Assembly: GCA_051209155.1 (NCBI GenBank)
Contig: JBPJGB010000001.1
Strand: one strand, 5' to 3'
Origin: Actomonas sp051209155
GTDB lineage: Bacteria > Verrucomicrobiota > Verrucomicrobiia > Opitutales > Opitutaceae
DNA length: 64,000 nucleotides
This document shows positions 16,113 to 24,979 of this stretch, piece by piece; position 1 is the first letter of the stretch; every line of letters begins with the position of its first letter. Both the position numbers and the translations under genes were made by a program. The notes under the pieces are model-generated. The model was not told the DNA's origin. It was given only the letters and a program-made list of their open reading frames with translations, and made no database searches.

Positions 16113-16200
16113 GTGGCGTCGAACGCCACAAGCTCGGTGAGCCCGGTTGAGCGCCTGCCTCGCCCGTCAAACGCACCGGGCTCACCGAGCCCGGCTACAG
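16113..16200. repeat. Cluster of three palindromes including a full dispersed-repeat copy
   Basis: Three 3-nt-loop hairpins fill this convergent gap. They are GTGGCGT-CGA-ACGCCAC at 16113-16129, a truncated copy GCTC-GGT-GAGC-CCGG at 16132-16146, and a full copy CCGGGCTC-ACC-GAGCCCGG with CTACAG at 16176-16200. The CTACAG end overlaps the MYG1-like gene and supplies its TAG stop. Confidence 0.85.
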
Positions 16201-17067
16201 CGGCGATCGAGCGCGTTCCAGCAATTCACGCAGGCGCGCCTCGTCCGTGGTGCTGGTTTTGGCGACGAAGCCCCGGGCGTGGGCGAAGTGCACGTCAGGC
16301 TCGTCGGCAATGCGCGTGAAGTCGAAGGCCGGGTGATCGCGGTGCCGCGACAACCCGTAGCCGGTGCCGCGGCGGTCGGGTGAGACCGTGGCGGTGATCG
16401 CGCGGTCGCTGAGCACGGTTTCGATGTAGCGGTCGAGTCCGCCGGAGGGGTCGTCGGGCAACGGCTCGGTGCGCGGGAGAAACAACACGGCCGGACCGGC
16501 GTCGCCGAGCGACCAGACAGTGGCGTGTTGCGCGATGAAATCGAGCCGTGCCCGCAGGCCGCGCAGGTAGTCGAGCAGGTCGGCGCCGGTCCAGCGCATC
16601 ACCTCCCAGAGCGGATCACCGGGCGACAGTTCGGTGGCGGCGGCGAAGCGCCGCAGCAGGGTGCCGTCGAGAGGCGAGTAGAGTTGGTTGATGGCGTCGC
16701 GCGGGACGCCGAGGTGGCGGGCGGTGGCGTTGGGTCCGCGGCAATCGAACCACTCGGCGGGTTCCAACCAGTCGCAGAAGGCGCGGGCGTCCTCGTAGAG
16801 CCCGAGGTGTTGCAGGACGAGCGAGAGTGCGCAGACCGGCGGATGATCGGCCGGGAACTGGTGATGGTCGAAATTGAGCAGCGCCGGGTCGTGTGCGTCA
16901 CCGACATCGACCACGGCCAAGGTGGGGTCGGTCAGATCCGCCGGCGTGGGTTCGCGCCGGGTGATCGCGACCCGGGCTTCGGTCGAGGCGAGCAGCACGC
17001 AGCAGGCGAGAAACTCGTCTTTGTGGGCACCACCCGGGTGAGTGAGGATGGCAGCAAGGTTCAACAT
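16195..17067 (-). CDS. MYG1-like (UPF0160/DHH-related) metal-dependent hydrolase
   Basis: A 290-residue protein with the MYG1 metal-binding pattern: ILTHPGGAHKDEFLACC (H10, H15, D17), AVVDVGDAHDP (D54) and LNFDHHQFPADH (D67, H68, H69). MYG1 proteins belong to the DHH-like phosphoesterases, and the eukaryotic member is a 3'-5' RNA exonuclease. It is somewhat shorter than typical members and divergent, so the activity is inferred. The stop codon lies inside a copy of the dispersed palindromic repeat. Confidence 0.75.
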   Translation of the reverse strand: MLNLAAILTHPGGAHKDEFLACCVLLASTEARVAITRREPTPADLTDPTLAVVDVGDAHDPALLNFDHHQFPADHPPVCALSLVLQHLGLYEDARAFCDWLEPAEWFDCRGPNATARHLGVPRDAINQLYSPLDGTLLRRFAAATELSPGDPLWEVMRWTGADLLDYLRGLRARLDFIAQHATVWSLGDAGPAVLFLPRTEPLPDDPSGGLDRYIETVLSDRAITATVSPDRRGTGYGLSRHRDHPAFDFTRIADEPDVHFAHARGFVAKTSTTDEARLRELLERARSPL

Positions 17068-17156
17068 GAGCCGCGCACTGTGAGTGTTTCGCGCGGTCGC
17101 GGCGAGAACGGGTTGCGTCTCGCTTCGCGCGCGTCGTTGATCGCCTTCGTCCCGCC

Positions 17157-18194
17157 ATGCATCTCGACGACCTGCTCCATGACCCCGTGACCGATCCGCT
17201 GCCGCTTTACCGTTACCGTGACGGCATGGCGGCGATGGACCTGCTGACCGCAGCCATCGTGCACCTCGATCTGTTCACGTGGCTGGCCGACAATGCCGCG
17301 ACGCTGGGCGCGATCTGCGCGAAGTTTGAGCTGCAGCCGCGACCGGCCGACGTGCTCATGACCCTGTGCAACGCGGTTGGCCTCACCACGAATGCCGGCG
17401 GCATGTTTCTGCTCACCTTGCGGGCGCGCGAGCACCTCGTGGGCTCCTCACGGTGGAACCTCGGGCCGTATTTTGCCAACGTGAAGGATCGGCCCTCGAC
17501 GCTCGCGATGCTCGAGGTGCTGCGCACGGGCAAGCCGGCGCAATTCGGCGGCGGCGCCGATCCCGAAGCGTGGGCGAAGGCGATGGAGCGGCCGGAATTT
17601 GCGGCGGCCTTCACGGCGGCGATGGATTGCCGCGGCGTGCTGCTCGGTCCGGCGATGGCGAAACGCATCGACCTCACCGAGCACAACGCGCTGCTCGATG
17701 TGGCGGGTGGCTCGGGCATCTATGCGTGCGCGCTGGCAGCGAAGTTTCCGCACCTGCGGGCGGCGGTGCTGGAAAAACCGCCGGTTGACCGGGTGGCGCG
17801 CGAGGCCATCGCCAAACGTGGTGCGACCGACCGCGTCGAGGTCATTGCCGGCGACATGCTGGCCGAACGGTGGCCCACCGGCTTCGACGTGCACCTGCTC
17901 TCGCACGTGTTGCATGACTGGGATGTGCCGCAGGTGCGTGATCTGCTCGCGAAGTCTTATGCCGCGCTGCCGGAGGGCGGACGGGTGCTGATCCACCAAG
18001 CCTTCATCAACACCGAAAAGACCGGTCCCCTGCACGTGGCCGAGTTCTCGGCCTTCATGATGATGATCACGGCCGGCAAATGTTACTCGCTCGGCGAGAT
18101 GCGTCGTTACCTGGGCGACGCGGGTTTTGTTTGGGAAGGGGTGCACCTGACTGCGGTCGGTCGCAGCGTGATCGTCGCGCGGCGGGAAGTATAG
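17157..18194 (+). CDS. SAM-dependent O-methyltransferase family protein
   Basis: A 345-residue protein with the two-part layout of family 2 O-methyltransferases. An N-terminal helical dimerisation domain (residues about 1-110) precedes a Rossmann methyltransferase domain. The SAM-binding loop is in LLDVAGGSGIYACALAAKFP. Later motifs are AVLEKPPV, RVEVIAGDML, VHLLSHVLHDWDVPQVRDLL and GGRVLIHQAF. Related enzymes methylate phenolic or polyketide hydroxyls, but bacterial homologues are often uncharacterised. It diverges from the MYG1-like gene across 89 bp. Confidence 0.85.
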   Translation: MHLDDLLHDPVTDPLPLYRYRDGMAAMDLLTAAIVHLDLFTWLADNAATLGAICAKFELQPRPADVLMTLCNAVGLTTNAGGMFLLTLRAREHLVGSSRWNLGPYFANVKDRPSTLAMLEVLRTGKPAQFGGGADPEAWAKAMERPEFAAAFTAAMDCRGVLLGPAMAKRIDLTEHNALLDVAGGSGIYACALAAKFPHLRAAVLEKPPVDRVAREAIAKRGATDRVEVIAGDMLAERWPTGFDVHLLSHVLHDWDVPQVRDLLAKSYAALPEGGRVLIHQAFINTEKTGPLHVAEFSAFMMMITAGKCYSLGEMRRYLGDAGFVWEGVHLTAVGRSVIVARREV

Positions 18195-18246
18195 CCGAAC
18201 TCGTTGCAGGGTTGCCATTTGCAGCTTCTTGGCAGATAGGAATGGT

Positions 18247-18870
18247 ATGATGCTCTCAGCACTCTCCCGGACCTGCGTCGTCGCCGGCCTCACCCTGCTT
18301 TTGACGGCCTGCGGCAAGGCACCGACTGAGGCGGCACCTGCCACCGCTACGCCGGCGGCAGACGTGGCGGCGACCGCTTCGCCGGAGCCGGGCCCGGTCG
18401 TGGTGCCGGACCTCGCAGCCACCTCGGCGGCGCAACTGGCGCAAACAAGCGCCACCGCGTTGACCCAACTCACGGCGGTGGCCGGCAGCGACCACCCCGC
18501 GATGGCAGCCGACATCACGGCGCTACAGTCGGCGCTGGCGGCGGACGACGCACCGGGTGCGCTGGCCAAACTGCAGCAATTGGCCGCCTATGCCAAACAG
18601 GTGCCGGGCGCGGATGTCTTGATTGAATCGAGCAAACAGCTGGTGAGTGCCTGGGCGCTGAAACAGGGTTTCGACACCGCGCAGATCGCGCCGGTGCTCA
18701 GAGCGTTGCAGAGTCGCGACTACGCGTCGCTTGCCTCGCAGGCCGCGCAGATCGCGGGCGCGGGCGGTTTGACCGATCAGCAGAAAACGCTGCTCAACGG
18801 CGTGCTGCAGGCCTACGGCGTCGACGCGAAAGTCGAACAGGCGGTGGAGAAGCTGAAGAATTTGTTCTAA
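18247..18870 (+). CDS. Lipoprotein of unknown function
   Basis: A 207-residue protein. The signal peptide ends in a good lipobox (LLLTAC), so it should be lipidated. An Ala/Thr/Pro-rich linker (to about residue 55) is followed by Ala/Gln/Leu-rich amphipathic helices. No enzyme motif is visible. The start at 18247 is preferred over a frame start at 18229. Confidence 0.75.
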   Translation: MMLSALSRTCVVAGLTLLLTACGKAPTEAAPATATPAADVAATASPEPGPVVVPDLAATSAAQLAQTSATALTQLTAVAGSDHPAMAADITALQSALAADDAPGALAKLQQLAAYAKQVPGADVLIESSKQLVSAWALKQGFDTAQIAPVLRALQSRDYASLASQAAQIAGAGGLTDQQKTLLNGVLQAYGVDAKVEQAVEKLKNLF

Positions 18871-18942
18871 GGTCCGATTCAGGACGGGGGTGTTCGCTCC
18901 CCGTCCGCCCCCCTTGCATCGCCGCCCCTTTTCGCCCCGTCC

Positions 18943-20889
18943 GTGAAAACCTCCAGCATATCCCTGCGCGTCGCCGACTTTCTCAAAAGGTATCCGCCGT
19001 TCGAATACTTGAGCGAGTCGGAGCTGCTGGATCTGGCCCACGGCGGCCGGGTGAAGTTTCACGAGGCGGACGAGATCCTGTTCGAGACCGGGCAGGTGCG
19101 CGGGCGCTTCGTGTGGATCATTCAACGCGGGATGGTGAACCTCTATCGCCCCACTCCGACGGGTGAGGAGCTCATCGACGTGCGGGTCGAGGGCGACCTG
19201 GTCGGGCTCGACTGGGAGGAGCCCGAGGTGGATTACCGCGCGACGGCGCGGGTGGCGCAGGAAAGCATCCTCTACGCGCTGCCGGCGGACTTGTTTCACG
19301 CGATCTGTCGGGGCAGCGGCGACGCGAGCGGTTTTTTGTCGGCCTACTTTACGGTCAAGGACGCGGCGCAACGGCCGGTCACGCAGGCGGAGCAGGTGGA
19401 GCTGAACGAGAGCGCCTCCAACTGGCTCACCCATGCCGAGGCCCTGCTGGAGCGCGCGGCCAACCGGCTGTTGATCGCGATGCCGGACGAGCGCATCCGC
19501 GATGTGGCGTCGCGGTTTGCGCCGGGACTACAGGAGGCGGTGGTGGTGGTCGATGAGGAGACCCGGCCAATCGGGATCGTGACCGAGGCCGATCTCTCGT
19601 CCCGAGTGGCGACGGGAGAGGTGCCGGTGGACGAGCCGGTGAGCCGCATCATGACCTCGCCGGTGGTGACCTTGCCCTCGTCCACCCGGGCGGGCGATGT
19701 CATCATGACGATGTTGCGGGGCCGGCGGCACCACGTCGTGATCACCGAGGATGGCACCACCCAGAGCCCGGTCGTGGGTATTTTGGGCGAGAAAACGGTG
19801 CAGGCGGTGCACGGCAACGTGCCGATCTTTCTCTCCAAGGAGTTTCCCCTGGCCCGCGATGTCGGTGAACTGCGTCGGCTGCGCGACCGCGCGGACGAGT
19901 TGTTGCTGCGCTTCATCGAAGGTGAGGCGCCGATCGAGTGGCTGACCAACTTTGTCGCGCAGGTGGACCGCATGTTGACCGACCAGGCCATCGAGTTGGC
20001 GCGGGAGAAACTGCGGGAGAAAAAACTGACCGAGCCCGACCTGCCGTGGGCGTGGATCGCCTTGCACTCCGAGGGCCGCAAGGAGCGCCTGCTGCGTTCC
20101 GCCCAGCGCACCGGCATCGTGCACGCCGACCCGCCGGGCGGACGGCTCGATGTGCCGGCAAAGTTGTGGTTCAGCGAACTCGCCAACGAAGTCGGCGCGA
20201 TGCTTTCGATGTGTCGTTTCCCGCTTGATCCCTGGGGGCGCATGGCGAGCAACCCCAAGTGGTGTCGCTCGGTCTCGCAGTGGAGTCAGACCTTCCGCGA
20301 CTGGGTGCGGCAGCCGGCGGAGAACAACATCGTGGCCCTGACGCCCTTCTTTGATTTGCGGGCGATTGCGGGGGACCGGAGTCTGGTGCGGTCGCTGCGG
20401 CAGACCATCAATGATGAGATCGGGGCGTGTCCGGGTTTTGTGCCGTTGCTGGCCAACGACGCGTTGGCGAACCTGCCGCCGGTGACGGTCTTTCGCGACT
20501 CGGTGCTCGATGCGCACGGCGACGTCTGGGACACGATCAACACCAAGACGAACATGCTGTCGCCCTTGGTGGACATCGCGCGCGTCTTCGCGCTCGAGCT
20601 CGGCTTGGAGGACGCGACGTTCACGCCGGACCGTTTTCGCAAAACCGCGGAACAGTTGCCGGAGTATGCGGGCATCCTGGCGGAGGCGGCGGAGGCCTTT
20701 GATCACTCGTTGAAACTGCAAACCCGCGTGGGTTTGAAGCGGGGCGACAACGCCCGCTTGGTGCGGCCGGATGAACTCACCCCGCTTGAGGTGCAGCGCG
20801 TGAAGGCCATCTTTCGCACGGTGGGCCGTCTGATGGAAGCGGCGCAGGAACATTTCAACCTCGCCCCCGCGGCTCGCTCCGATGGCTGA
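18943..20889 (+). CDS. cNMP-binding / CBS-pair / DUF294 protein with degenerate nucleotidyltransferase site
   Basis: A 648-residue cytoplasmic protein with a GTG start. Domain order: a cyclic-nucleotide-binding-like beta roll (about 20-135), two CBS domains (about 180-300; VDEPVSRIMTSPVVTLPSST), a DUF294 nucleotidyltransferase-like domain (about 330-460) and the DUF294 C-terminal helical domain (about 490-645). In active relatives the motif is GSEGRxExTLxTDQD. Here it reads LHSEGRKERLLRSAQR, with A387 and R389 in place of the two metal-binding Asp residues. Catalysis is therefore doubtful and a regulatory role likely. It overlaps the downstream exonuclease gene by 8 bp, a pairing known from other bacteria. 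Confidence 0.88.
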   Translation: MKTSSISLRVADFLKRYPPFEYLSESELLDLAHGGRVKFHEADEILFETGQVRGRFVWIIQRGMVNLYRPTPTGEELIDVRVEGDLVGLDWEEPEVDYRATARVAQESILYALPADLFHAICRGSGDASGFLSAYFTVKDAAQRPVTQAEQVELNESASNWLTHAEALLERAANRLLIAMPDERIRDVASRFAPGLQEAVVVVDEETRPIGIVTEADLSSRVATGEVPVDEPVSRIMTSPVVTLPSSTRAGDVIMTMLRGRRHHVVITEDGTTQSPVVGILGEKTVQAVHGNVPIFLSKEFPLARDVGELRRLRDRADELLLRFIEGEAPIEWLTNFVAQVDRMLTDQAIELAREKLREKKLTEPDLPWAWIALHSEGRKERLLRSAQRTGIVHADPPGGRLDVPAKLWFSELANEVGAMLSMCRFPLDPWGRMASNPKWCRSVSQWSQTFRDWVRQPAENNIVALTPFFDLRAIAGDRSLVRSLRQTINDEIGACPGFVPLLANDALANLPPVTVFRDSVLDAHGDVWDTINTKTNMLSPLVDIARVFALELGLEDATFTPDRFRKTAEQLPEYAGILAEAAEAFDHSLKLQTRVGLKRGDNARLVRPDELTPLEVQRVKAIFRTVGRLMEAAQEHFNLAPAARSDG

Positions 20890-21553
20890 GGAGAAGGGTT
20901 CCGCCACCGGCGGCTTGCCGCCGGATGAGACGCCGGTTGAAGGCGTGCGGTTTGTCGTGCTCGATTGCGAGACCACCGGCCTCGACCCCAAAAAAGACCG
21001 CATCGTGACAATGGGCGCGATCGTGGTGACGGAAGGGGAGATCCGGTTGGACGATCAATTTGAGGCCTTGCTCCAAGTGACCCACAACACCTCGGCGGTG
21101 CTGGTGCACGGGGTGACGGCGGAAGAGGCGGCGAAATACGGGGTGGACGAAGCCGAAGCGATGCGGCGCTTCCTGGCCTATCTGGGCGATGGCGTGATCG
21201 TGGGCCATCACATCGGCTTCGACGTCGAGGTGATTGACCGCGCCTGTCAGCGCAGCCTGGGCCGCCCACTGCGTAACCGATGGTTGGATACGATGGAACT
21301 CACCCTGCACCTCGAGGATGCCGGGGCGTTCGGGGAGGCGGTCGCGCCGTCGGTCTCGGCGCCGCCGTTCCGGGACTTTTCCCTCGACGGGTTGTGCCGG
21401 CGTTTTGACGTGCCGCCGCACGACCGCCACACGGCGTCGGGCGACGCCTTTATCACGGCGCAGATCTTTCTGAAACTGCTGCGCCTGGCGGCGCATCACG
21501 GACGCACCACGTTGGGAGCGGTGGCCGAGCGCTGGCAGGAAGAACGCATGTAG
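20882..21553 (+). CDS. DnaQ-like DEDDh 3'-5' exonuclease
   Basis: A 223-residue exonuclease of the DNA polymerase III epsilon type. All DEDDh residues are visible: D28 and E30 (VVLDCETTGLDPK), D114 (VGHHIGFDVEVID), H183 and D188 (HTASGDAF). It is stand-alone with no polymerase domain. Its start overlaps the upstream DUF294 gene by 8 bp, so the two are co-expressed. A role in nucleic-acid repair or turnover linked to the CBS/cNMP sensor is inferred. Confidence 0.9.
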   Translation: MAEEKGSATGGLPPDETPVEGVRFVVLDCETTGLDPKKDRIVTMGAIVVTEGEIRLDDQFEALLQVTHNTSAVLVHGVTAEEAAKYGVDEAEAMRRFLAYLGDGVIVGHHIGFDVEVIDRACQRSLGRPLRNRWLDTMELTLHLEDAGAFGEAVAPSVSAPPFRDFSLDGLCRRFDVPPHDRHTASGDAFITAQIFLKLLRLAAHHGRTTLGAVAERWQEERM

Positions 21554-21568
21554 CCTGCGACCGGTCGA

Positions 21569-22135
21569 TCAGTTGGGCTGGATCGGTTCGAACTCCTTGA
21601 ACTGCGGGAAGAGTGAACCCGGCACGCGTTGTTCCGGCGGCAGGCCGCGGCTCGTGGGCTCGCCGGTGCGAAATACGGAGCTCGGGTCACCATCGAGTGG
21701 GCGGAAGATGCGGCCGGAGCCGGCCTTGGTTATGACATCGGCGGCGAGCGAAACGCGGTGGCCGGCGCCGTCGAGATTCCAGACCATGAAACGGAAGTCC
21801 TTGCCCTGGCGTTGCACGGCGAGCTCGAAGTCCCGGGCCGCGGCCGAGGGGTTCAAAGGGATGGCGGCCATGGCGCGGTCGACCGTGGCCATGACCAGAT
21901 GGTTGCCGGGTTGGAGCGAGAAGGTGAGGGGCTGCGGCGTGGACGGCGCCTCGGCCGAAGCGGGTTCATGCAACGGCGTGAGGGCGATGCCGCTGGCGGC
22001 GCGTTGCACGGTGTGAAGGGAGGCGCGGGAGGCGTCGATCGCGACGACTTCGGAGGTGGAAAGGCTGCTGCAACCGGTGAGGCTGAGGGCGGCCGACACG
22101 AGACAGAGGACGGCGAACGGATGTCTGGTTTTCAT
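21569..22135 (-). CDS. Lipoprotein of unknown function
   Basis: A 188-residue protein; the ATG at 22135 gives a signal peptide with lipobox SLTGC. After an Ala/Pro linker the mature part contains FSLQPGNHLVMATVDRAMAA and a central beta-rich stretch (FRFMVWNLDGAGHRVSL). No family is recognised. It is convergent with the exonuclease gene, with a 15 bp gap. Confidence 0.7.
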   Translation of the reverse strand: MKTRHPFAVLCLVSAALSLTGCSSLSTSEVVAIDASRASLHTVQRAASGIALTPLHEPASAEAPSTPQPLTFSLQPGNHLVMATVDRAMAAIPLNPSAAARDFELAVQRQGKDFRFMVWNLDGAGHRVSLAADVITKAGSGRIFRPLDGDPSSVFRTGEPTSRGLPPEQRVPGSLFPQFKEFEPIQPN

Positions 22136-22236
22136 GCGTTGGAGGGGTAGAAGGTGAAGGCCAGAACGGAACGCGTCGGGTCGCGGCGCGAGCCAATGGG
22201 ACTCCCGACGGAGGGATAGGTTCCGGGGCCGGACGA

Positions 22237-24846
22237 TCAGGGGAGTTGGTAGAGTTCGAGCAGGGTGATTCCCTGGTCCCAAGGCAAACCACGCACGACG
22301 ACACTGTAGACACCGGGTTGGAGACGCACGAGGGTCGCGGTGTCGAAGCCTTGGTCGGGCAACGGGAAAGCACCGACCGCGGCGGCGGCGGCGCGAATGT
22401 CGTCGGCGTCGGAGCCCCCGGTCCAACCGAGCGCGTCGAGCAGGATGGGAGCAGGGCCCGTTGCGACGGGCACGTGATGGTGCAGCGTGAAACGCGGCGA
22501 GGGCAAAAAGTCGGTCACGCCGTGCGGGGCGAGGCCGGGACCGACGGCGCGGATGAGCAGGTCGACGGGCCCCTCGTCGCCAACGACGAAGCCGGCGACG
22601 AGCACGTTGGATTCTCCCGCGACGTAGCCGCGGTTGGACAGGTTGACGAGTTGGCCGGCGCCGGGCGTTTCATCGGCGTCGTAGAGCTCGAGCAGGACCA
22701 CGCCCGTGCCGTCGTGTGCTCCGCTGGTGGCGGCGGAGTAGCGGCCCGGGGGCAGGGTGCGCAGCAGACTCGCATCGGCGTCGGCCGGATCGAGCGCGAA
22801 GGCGCCGACGCGCGCGGCGGCGTTGGCGATCGCGGCGGGATCGGGGGCGTCGCCCCAGTTGTCATTTTCGGCGAGGGTGAGCGGCGGCGTCGGCGGGGTC
22901 TGGGGGCGCTGCAACAGCAGCGCCGGGTCCGTCAGGGTGCCCGGGAAATCGAGGCGGAAGAGCGCCGGACCGACGGCGCGGGCGAGCAGAGTCTTGTCAC
23001 CGCCGGTGGTGACGAAGCCGACGATCATGGCCTCGTTGCCCCCGCGGTGGAGTCCGCGCACGGAGAGATTGAGGAGACGGCCGCCGCTGATCGGCGGGGC
23101 TTCGACGGCGAGCGTGGCGGTCGCCGCGGGTGAAGTGGTTTGGCGAATACGGGCGCGCACGGTGTAGGTCCCGGCGTGGCGCGACTGCACGAGTGGAATG
23201 TCCAGCGTGGGACCGGTTTCGTTGGGCAGCACGCGGCCGTTGAGCGACCACTCGTAGCTGAGATCGGTTCGTTCGGTGGGCTCGGCGACCCGGAAGGTGG
23301 CGTGGCCGCCGAGTGGCACGGTGGCCGGACCGCTGAGGGCGCCGAGACTGGGCACCTCGGGATCGCTCACGTAGACGTGCAACGGGTCGCTGAATGAGCG
23401 GAAGTCAAAGGTGCGCGTATGCAGTTCGTAGATACCGGCGTCGGCGGGTCCGACGTCGGTGAGGGTAAGCCGGGCGGTATTTTGCCCCGGGAGCACCTGA
23501 CCGTTGCGCAACCACGTGATCTCCGTGGGTGGCGGCTGGGTGTTGAGGCCGACCATCTGACCGTAAAGGTCGAGGGTGGAGCCGGTGTCGAGGTGGCGTT
23601 CGCCGAGCAGGTTGTGGGAAGGCGGGTTGTCGTCGCGATGGCCGCGCGCGATGAGTTTGCGGCGCGGCATGGTGGTGCGTTGGCGACCGTCGGCCAGGGT
23701 GACCAGGGCATGCAGGACGACGAAGCCGGGGTCCTGCGGCGTGAGGTCGACGTGGAAGGGGTCGGTGTCGGCGGGCGTGACGGAACGCAGGAGGGTGTCG
23801 CCCTCGAAGTAGTCGATGCGGGTCCAAGTCGGGTCGGTGGGCGCGATGGTGTAGGTGAGGGTGACGCCGCGTTCGACGGTCGGCCAATCAGGGGTGAGCA
23901 CCGCGGTGGGCGAAGCTTTGTCGTGGCTGGCGAAAGCGCGGTAGATGTAGGCGAGGCGGCGACTGGGCAACCAGCTCGCGAGCGCGGGGTCGCCGGCGTA
24001 GTCGGCATAGAGTGCGAGGGTGGCGAGGCCGGTGAGGTGTTCGTCGCGGGCGACGAGCCAGCCGGACTCGAGGGCGACCGGGGTGAGCGCCGCCGGGGTG
24101 GTGGCGGTGAGCGGTGTGCCGAGGGGGTAGCGGAGCCCGGCCATTTCGGCGGCGAAGGGAAGGATCAATTCGAGCGAGTCGACAAGGGCATGGCCGGCGC
24201 CTTCCTCCTCGGCCCAGGCCCAGCGGGCGCCGCGCGGGCGGTTTTGGTTGAAGAGCTCGAGGATGGCGTCGCGGCGGTAGGCTTCGTCGGCGCCGCCGGT
24301 GATGAGCAGGCCGGGGGTGGCGAGGGCGGCGGCAGAGGGGAGTGGGTTGTTGTAGAAGCCGCCCTTGTTGGCGGCGAAGGCGAGGGTGCGCTCGGGCCAA
24401 AGGGCGTTGATGCCGTAGGACATTTGGCCGCCGTTGGACATGCCGAGAGGGAGGATGGGGGCGTGGGTGAGCCAAGGTTGGTCGCTGGCGTCGCCGAGGT
24501 AGGAGAACACGTCCTCGAGCGTGTCGACCTGCACGGGGTCGCTGAGGTTGCCCCAGCGGGCGGTGGCCATGAGCGCGAAGTCGAGTTGTTCGGCCAACTC
24601 CACCAGCTCGAGATCGTAGGCGCGGGCGCGCTCGTCGGATCCGGCGCCGTTGCCCCAGAGCAGGATGCCGCGCAAGGGGTGCGGTGCGGTGGGGAATTCG
24701 CGCGGCACCGTGATGAGGGCCCCGTAACTCCAGTTGGGTTCGACGGTGAAATTGGTGCCGGACATCTGCCACGTGGTGCGCTCGGCGCGGGCGACGAGGC
24801 CGGTGAGCAGGAAGATCAGGAGGGCGGGGCGGAGGAGGCTGATCAC
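22237..24846 (-). CDS. Secreted alpha/beta-hydrolase-like protein with Ig-like and duplicated C-terminal domains
   Basis: An 869-residue protein, GTG start, signal peptide MISLLRPALLIFLLTGLVAR. An N-terminal alpha/beta-hydrolase-like domain (about 40-240) shows GILLWGNGAGSDERA and a nucleophile elbow LPLGMSNGGQMSYG (S137), with AGHALVDSL as a likely catalytic His region. One or two Ig-like domains follow (about 400-575; LRNGQVLPGQNTARLTLTDV). The C-terminus has two related modules of about 135 residues, marked by LLNLSVRGLHRGGNEAMIVG and LVNLSNRGYVAGESNVLVAG, each with a RAVGP block. Such modules are common in secreted verrucomicrobial proteins. The substrate is unknown. Confidence 0.78.
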   Translation of the reverse strand: MISLLRPALLIFLLTGLVARAERTTWQMSGTNFTVEPNWSYGALITVPREFPTAPHPLRGILLWGNGAGSDERARAYDLELVELAEQLDFALMATARWGNLSDPVQVDTLEDVFSYLGDASDQPWLTHAPILPLGMSNGGQMSYGINALWPERTLAFAANKGGFYNNPLPSAAALATPGLLITGGADEAYRRDAILELFNQNRPRGARWAWAEEEGAGHALVDSLELILPFAAEMAGLRYPLGTPLTATTPAALTPVALESGWLVARDEHLTGLATLALYADYAGDPALASWLPSRRLAYIYRAFASHDKASPTAVLTPDWPTVERGVTLTYTIAPTDPTWTRIDYFEGDTLLRSVTPADTDPFHVDLTPQDPGFVVLHALVTLADGRQRTTMPRRKLIARGHRDDNPPSHNLLGERHLDTGSTLDLYGQMVGLNTQPPPTEITWLRNGQVLPGQNTARLTLTDVGPADAGIYELHTRTFDFRSFSDPLHVYVSDPEVPSLGALSGPATVPLGGHATFRVAEPTERTDLSYEWSLNGRVLPNETGPTLDIPLVQSRHAGTYTVRARIRQTTSPAATATLAVEAPPISGGRLLNLSVRGLHRGGNEAMIVGFVTTGGDKTLLARAVGPALFRLDFPGTLTDPALLLQRPQTPPTPPLTLAENDNWGDAPDPAAIANAAARVGAFALDPADADASLLRTLPPGRYSAATSGAHDGTGVVLLELYDADETPGAGQLVNLSNRGYVAGESNVLVAGFVVGDEGPVDLLIRAVGPGLAPHGVTDFLPSPRFTLHHHVPVATGPAPILLDALGWTGGSDADDIRAAAAAVGAFPLPDQGFDTATLVRLQPGVYSVVVRGLPWDQGITLLELYQLP

Positions 24847-24979
24847 GACGGGGACGGGGTCGAAACAAGGGTAAACCCGGCGTGGGGCGGGGCCCTTCGT
24901 CGGAGGGGCGCAGGCCGACGGCGGAGTTGTCGAAGCTCGTTCGGTGATCCAAGCTGGGCCCGTGTCGCGCTTTTTTCAA

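Noticed and set aside
18883..18905. GACGGGG-N9-CCCCGTC hairpin as a terminator after the lipoprotein gene
   Set aside because: There is no T-tract and the next gene starts 38 bp later in the same direction, so the function is uncertain.
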